Of a stretch of DNA of 8,452 bases, positions 5,494-8,452 are shown in pieces. Made by a program: the position numbers and the translations under genes. Position 1 is the first letter of the stretch, and every line of letters begins with the position of its first letter. Source of the stretch: an uncultured Collinsella sp. Lineage in GTDB: Bacteria; Actinomycetota; Coriobacteriia; Coriobacteriales; Coriobacteriaceae. The notes below the pieces were generated by a model that did no database searches, was not told where the DNA came from, and saw only the letters and a program-made list of their open reading frames with translations. Where the stretch lies: NCBI GenBank assembly GCA_900547835.1, contig URIJ01000086.1, forward strand, positions 1-8,452, read 5' to 3'.

Positions 5494-6764
5494 TGAAACA
5501 GGAAACCAACACCGCTGCTACCACGCTCGAGCAGGTTAATGCGATGCCGGCAGCAACTTGGGGCTGGCTCAAAATGAACCAGACCAAGCTCGAGCTTTCG
5601 GACGAGCTTTCCGCCGCTCCCGCCGAGGCCGTTGAGGTTGAGGGCTTGGAAGAGCAGTTTGCTGGCACGGCCGACGCCTTCGATACCGCCATGGACGCCA
5701 TGGCCGAGCGCTTCCCCGAGCGCCGTGCCTCCGCCCCCGGCGACGCCGCCGACCGCGCCCGCATCACGCCCGAGACCGAGCTCGACGTGCCCGCCACCTC
5801 CGTCTACCAGGCCGGCGCTATCAAGCTCGAGGAGGAGCTCTCCCCCGCCGAGGCCTTCGAGACCGGCATGGGCGAGGCCGCCTACGCCTACCTGGCCGAC
5901 CACGCCACCAAGCGCATCGTCATCGATGTGCCCGCATACAAGCACGCCACGGTTACCGTGCGTGTGAGCGGTGTCGATGCCGCCGCGGCCATCGCCGCCA
6001 TCGACGTCGTCGTCCGTCCCCAGTCGACGCTCGACCTGCAAATCGCCCTGGACTCCCCCGTTGCCGGCGAGGGCGTCGTGGGATCCGTGCTGCGCGTGTG
6101 CGCCCACGAGTACGCCACCGTCAACGTGGCCTGCACGCAGACGCTCGACGATAGCTGGATCGCACTCGACGACACCGGCCTGTTCCTGGACGAGGGCGCG
6201 CGCGTCAACGTGCAGCACACCGTCCTGGGTGCCGGTGCCAGCGCCACCGGCCTTGCCGGCGACCTGTTAGGCGACACCGCCAAGGTGACGATCGATACCG
6301 ACTACTTGGGCGCCCGCGAGCAGGTGCGCGACTTTAACTACGAGCTGCGCCACCGCGGCCGCAAGACCGAGTGCGAGATTGACGCCAACGGCGTGCTGAC
6401 CGGCACGTCCAAGAAGGTCTACCGCGGCACCATCGACCTCGTGCACGGCTGCAAGGGCGCAACCGGCACCGAGCGCGAGACGGTGCTTTTGGCCAACAAG
6501 GGCGTCGACAACAAAACCGTCCCCGTCATCCTCTGCGACGAGGACGACGTCGCTGGCAACCACGGCGCCACCATCGGCCACGTCCGCGACGAGCAGCTGT
6601 TCTACCTCGCCTGCCGCGGCCTTGACCAAAACGCCGCCGAGGATCTGTTCATCCGCGCCAAGCTTGAGGACGCCGCGCTTTCCGCCACCGATGAGCGCAC
6701 CCGCGCCGCCGTCGTCCGCCTGGGCAACAACCTGATCGATAACTTTGAAGAGGAGCTCGCATGA
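5493..6764 (+). CDS. sufD: SufD, Fe-S cluster scaffold subunit
   Basis: A 423-residue SufD paralogue of SufB. The N-terminal ~130 residues are Ala/Glu-rich and poorly recognisable. The beta-helix core follows, and the C-terminal region CDEDDVAGNHGATIGHVRDEQLFYLACRGL (starting near 348) is diagnostic. H357 appears to match the His of E. coli SufD needed for cluster formation at the SufB interface. SufD pairs with SufB and binds SufC to make the ATP-driven scaffold. The ATG overlaps the sufB stop by one base (TAATG), with AAGGAG 10 nt upstream, so the two subunits are probably made in a coupled way. The assignment is firm from order and C-terminal motif, although this family diverges faster than SufB. 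Confidence 0.95.
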   Translation: MKQETNTAATTLEQVNAMPAATWGWLKMNQTKLELSDELSAAPAEAVEVEGLEEQFAGTADAFDTAMDAMAERFPERRASAPGDAADRARITPETELDVPATSVYQAGAIKLEEELSPAEAFETGMGEAAYAYLADHATKRIVIDVPAYKHATVTVRVSGVDAAAAIAAIDVVVRPQSTLDLQIALDSPVAGEGVVGSVLRVCAHEYATVNVACTQTLDDSWIALDDTGLFLDEGARVNVQHTVLGAGASATGLAGDLLGDTAKVTIDTDYLGAREQVRDFNYELRHRGRKTECEIDANGVLTGTSKKVYRGTIDLVHGCKGATGTERETVLLANKGVDNKTVPVILCDEDDVAGNHGATIGHVRDEQLFYLACRGLDQNAAEDLFIRAKLEDAALSATDERTRAAVVRLGNNLIDNFEEELA

Positions 6765-8086
6765 TCGACACCGAGCACGTTAAATGCGATACCTGCACCG
6801 CCCCCGAGCCCATGGAGCTCGACGCCAGCGACGAGGCTTCGCGCGGCTGGCCTACCGTCGACATCGAGACCAATCCCTACAAGGCACAGTTCCCGCTGTT
6901 CCAGCAGCACCCCGAGATCGCCTTCCTCGATAGCGCCGCCACCGCGCAGCGCCCTGCCTGTGTGCTCGACGCCGAACGCGACTTCTACCAGCGCATGAAC
7001 GCCAACCCGCTGCGCGGCCTGTACTCGCTGTCCGTCGAGGCCACCGAGGCCATCGCGAAGGTGCGCCAGCAGATCGCCGACCTCATCGGCGCTCCCCAGG
7101 CCAACGAGGTCGTCTTCACCCGCAACACGAGCGAGTCGCTCAACCTGGTCGCCAAGAGCTTTGCACCCACGGTCCTCGAACCGGGCGACGAGGTCGTCAT
7201 CACCATCATGGAGCACCACTCCAACCTGATTCCGTGGCAGCAGGTCTGCCGCGAGACCGGCGCCAAGCTCGTCTACCTCTACCCCACCAAGACCGGTCAA
7301 CTCACCACCGAGGAGGTTCTGTCCAAGGTGGGCCCCAAGACCAAGATCCTGGCCGTGGGTCAGGTTTCTAACGTGCTGGGCGTCGAGAACCCGGTCAAGA
7401 ACCTCGGCAAGCTCGTGCACAAGTACGGCGGCTATCTGGTCGTCGACGGCGCGCAGTCGCTGCCGCACATGCCGGTCGATGTGGCCGACCTGGGAGCCGA
7501 CTTCTTTGCCTTTAGCGCACACAAGGCCATGGGCCCCATGGGCATCGGCGTGCTGTGGGGCAAGATGGACCTGCTCAACGCCATGCCGCCCATGCTCACC
7601 GGCGGCGAGATGATCGACTCGGTCACCGAGCAGGACGCCGTCTGGGCGCCCGTCCCCGAGAAGTTCGAGGCCGGCACGCAGGACGCCGCCGGCATCTTCG
7701 CCACGGGTGCGGCACTCGACTACCTGGTCAACACCGTGGGTTACGAGAACATCCAGGTCCGCGAGCAGGCACTCGTCCACTATCTGATGGGCGAACTCAT
7801 GCAGCTCGACTTTGTCCAAATCATCGGTTCCATCTACTGGGACAACCACCACGGCGTTGTGAGCTTTAACGTCAAGGGAATTCACCCGCACGACGTCGCG
7901 AGCATCATGGACATGGACGGCGTCTGCATCCGCGCCGGTCACCACTGTGCACAGCCGCTGCTCACCTGGCTGGGCGTCGAGAACCTTGCCTGCTGCCGCG
8001 CCAGCGTGGCCTTCTACAACGACAAGGCCGACATCGGCAAGTTCATCGCCGGCCTGCATCACGTTTGGAGCACGTTCAATGGGTAA
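6761..8086 (+). CDS. sufS: SufS, PLP-dependent cysteine desulfurase with N-terminal CxxC extension
   Basis: A 441-residue class V aminotransferase-fold enzyme that removes sulfur from L-cysteine as a protein persulfide, giving alanine. Visible: FLDSAATAQRP substrate-side segment, EHHSN (H152 stacks on PLP), VVDGAQS (D229, Q232), FSAHK with the Schiff-base Lys K255, GGEMI, and RAGHHCAQPL with the persulfide Cys C396. This RAGHHCAQ form is typical of SufS. The protein is about 35 residues longer than usual SufS (about 406). The excess is at the N-terminus, whose start MIDTEHVKCDTC carries C9-X2-C12 ahead of an acidic linker, and the core begins near NPYKAQFPLF. The ATG overlaps the sufD stop by 4 bp (ATGA) with GAGGAG 5 nt upstream, supporting this start. 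The function of the extension is unknown. Confidence 0.96.
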   Translation: MIDTEHVKCDTCTAPEPMELDASDEASRGWPTVDIETNPYKAQFPLFQQHPEIAFLDSAATAQRPACVLDAERDFYQRMNANPLRGLYSLSVEATEAIAKVRQQIADLIGAPQANEVVFTRNTSESLNLVAKSFAPTVLEPGDEVVITIMEHHSNLIPWQQVCRETGAKLVYLYPTKTGQLTTEEVLSKVGPKTKILAVGQVSNVLGVENPVKNLGKLVHKYGGYLVVDGAQSLPHMPVDVADLGADFFAFSAHKAMGPMGIGVLWGKMDLLNAMPPMLTGGEMIDSVTEQDAVWAPVPEKFEAGTQDAAGIFATGAALDYLVNTVGYENIQVREQALVHYLMGELMQLDFVQIIGSIYWDNHHGVVSFNVKGIHPHDVASIMDMDGVCIRAGHHCAQPLLTWLGVENLACCRASVAFYNDKADIGKFIAGLHHVWSTFNG

Positions 8087-8452
8087 TCTGTACACCTCCA
8101 CCACGTTTATGGAGCACAACTCGCACCCCGACTATAAGTACGAGATGGATGCCCCCACGCATGAGCACGACGGCATCAACCCCAGCTGTGGCGACGAGCT
8201 CACCTTGCAGCTGCGTGTCGAGAAGGGCGTGATCGAGGAGGCCTCGTTTACCGGGCACGGCTGCGCCATCAGCCAGGCCAGCGCCGACATCATGGCCGAC
8301 CTCATCACCGGCGAGACCGTCGAGGAAGCTCACCGCTTGGCAGAGCTCTTCCTCGCCATGATCCGCGGCGAGAAGCTCTCCGAGGACGACCTGGAAGACC
8401 TGGACGAAGCCGCCCAGCTCCAGGACATCTCGCACATGCCCGCCCGCGTCAA
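8079..8452 (+). CDS. sufU: SufU, zinc-dependent sulfur acceptor/transfer protein (3' truncated by window)
   Basis: The first 124 residues of a SufU/IscU-fold protein, still open at the window edge. Present are NPSCGDEL (C37, D39) and GHGCAISQASADIM (C62), which provide zinc ligands in Gram-positive SufU, and the insert of about 20 residues (EKLSEDDLEDLDEAAQLQDI) that separates SufU from IscU. The last visible residues, HMPARV, normally directly precede the third ligand Cys, which would lie just outside. In the known pathway SufU accepts persulfide sulfur from SufS and passes it to SufBCD. The ATG at 8079 lies inside the end of sufS (8-bp overlap), with GGAG 8 nt upstream, so its translation is probably coupled to that of sufS. 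The full protein should be about 150 residues. Confidence 0.95.
   Translation, partial: MGNLYTSTTFMEHNSHPDYKYEMDAPTHEHDGINPSCGDELTLQLRVEKGVIEEASFTGHGCAISQASADIMADLITGETVEEAHRLAELFLAMIRGEKLSEDDLEDLDEAAQLQDISHMPARV

Noticed and set aside
6602..8119. A 505-codon open frame on the minus strand opposite sufS and sufD
   Set aside because: It is the antisense shadow of strongly C/G-ending codons in sufS. Its translation is Val/Gly/Leu/Asp-rich without a recognisable domain, and the plus-strand gene has all catalytic motifs.

Overview
The window looks like chromosomal DNA of a Gram-positive, fairly GC-rich anaerobe. The best guess is a Coriobacteriia-type actinobacterium such as Collinsella. This rests on three things: a SufCBDSU-type iron-sulfur operon with SufU, and neither SufA nor SufE, in the sequence seen; very C/G-rich third codon positions in the suf genes; and a sortase-anchored surface protein with a MPKTG signal. 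The taxon is inferred, not proven.

Minus strand, positions 1-3043. From 1781 down to the window edge lies a secreted, cell-wall-anchored protein of 593 visible residues. It has a signal peptide, a globular head with a lysozyme-like motif, a long Ser/Asp/Gly/Lys-rich stalk, a sorting signal and a basic tail. A 128-bp gap (1782-1909) holds small inverted and direct repeats. Upstream of this, and transcribed toward it, is a tight three-gene unit: an Rrf2-family regulator with three clustered cysteines (3043-2612), an MNT nucleotidyltransferase (2603-2316) and a HEPN protein (2329-1910). The last two form a HEPN/MNT toxin-antitoxin pair carrying the motifs of the MntA/HepT AMPylating type.

Plus strand, positions 3268-8452. 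sufC, sufB, sufD, sufS and sufU (the last cut by the window edge) form one operon for building and transferring Fe-S clusters. Apart from the 12-bp sufC-sufB gap, the genes overlap by 1 to 8 bp. SufS takes sulfur from cysteine, SufU is expected to accept it, and SufBCD is the ATP-driven scaffold.

The 224-bp divergent region between rrf2 and sufC is the regulatory centre. It holds two 29-bp GGGACAA...TTGTCCC palindromes that are near-exact inverted copies of each other, a separate TTAGTC/GACTAA dyad overlapping the likely suf -35 box, and an AGTACACC direct repeat in the presumed leader. The simplest reading is that Rrf2 senses Fe-S status and controls itself and suf. If so, the toxin-antitoxin pair would share the regulator's transcript, which is the most unusual feature here. 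The suf operon itself is conventional, and I see no clear evidence of a wholly new system.
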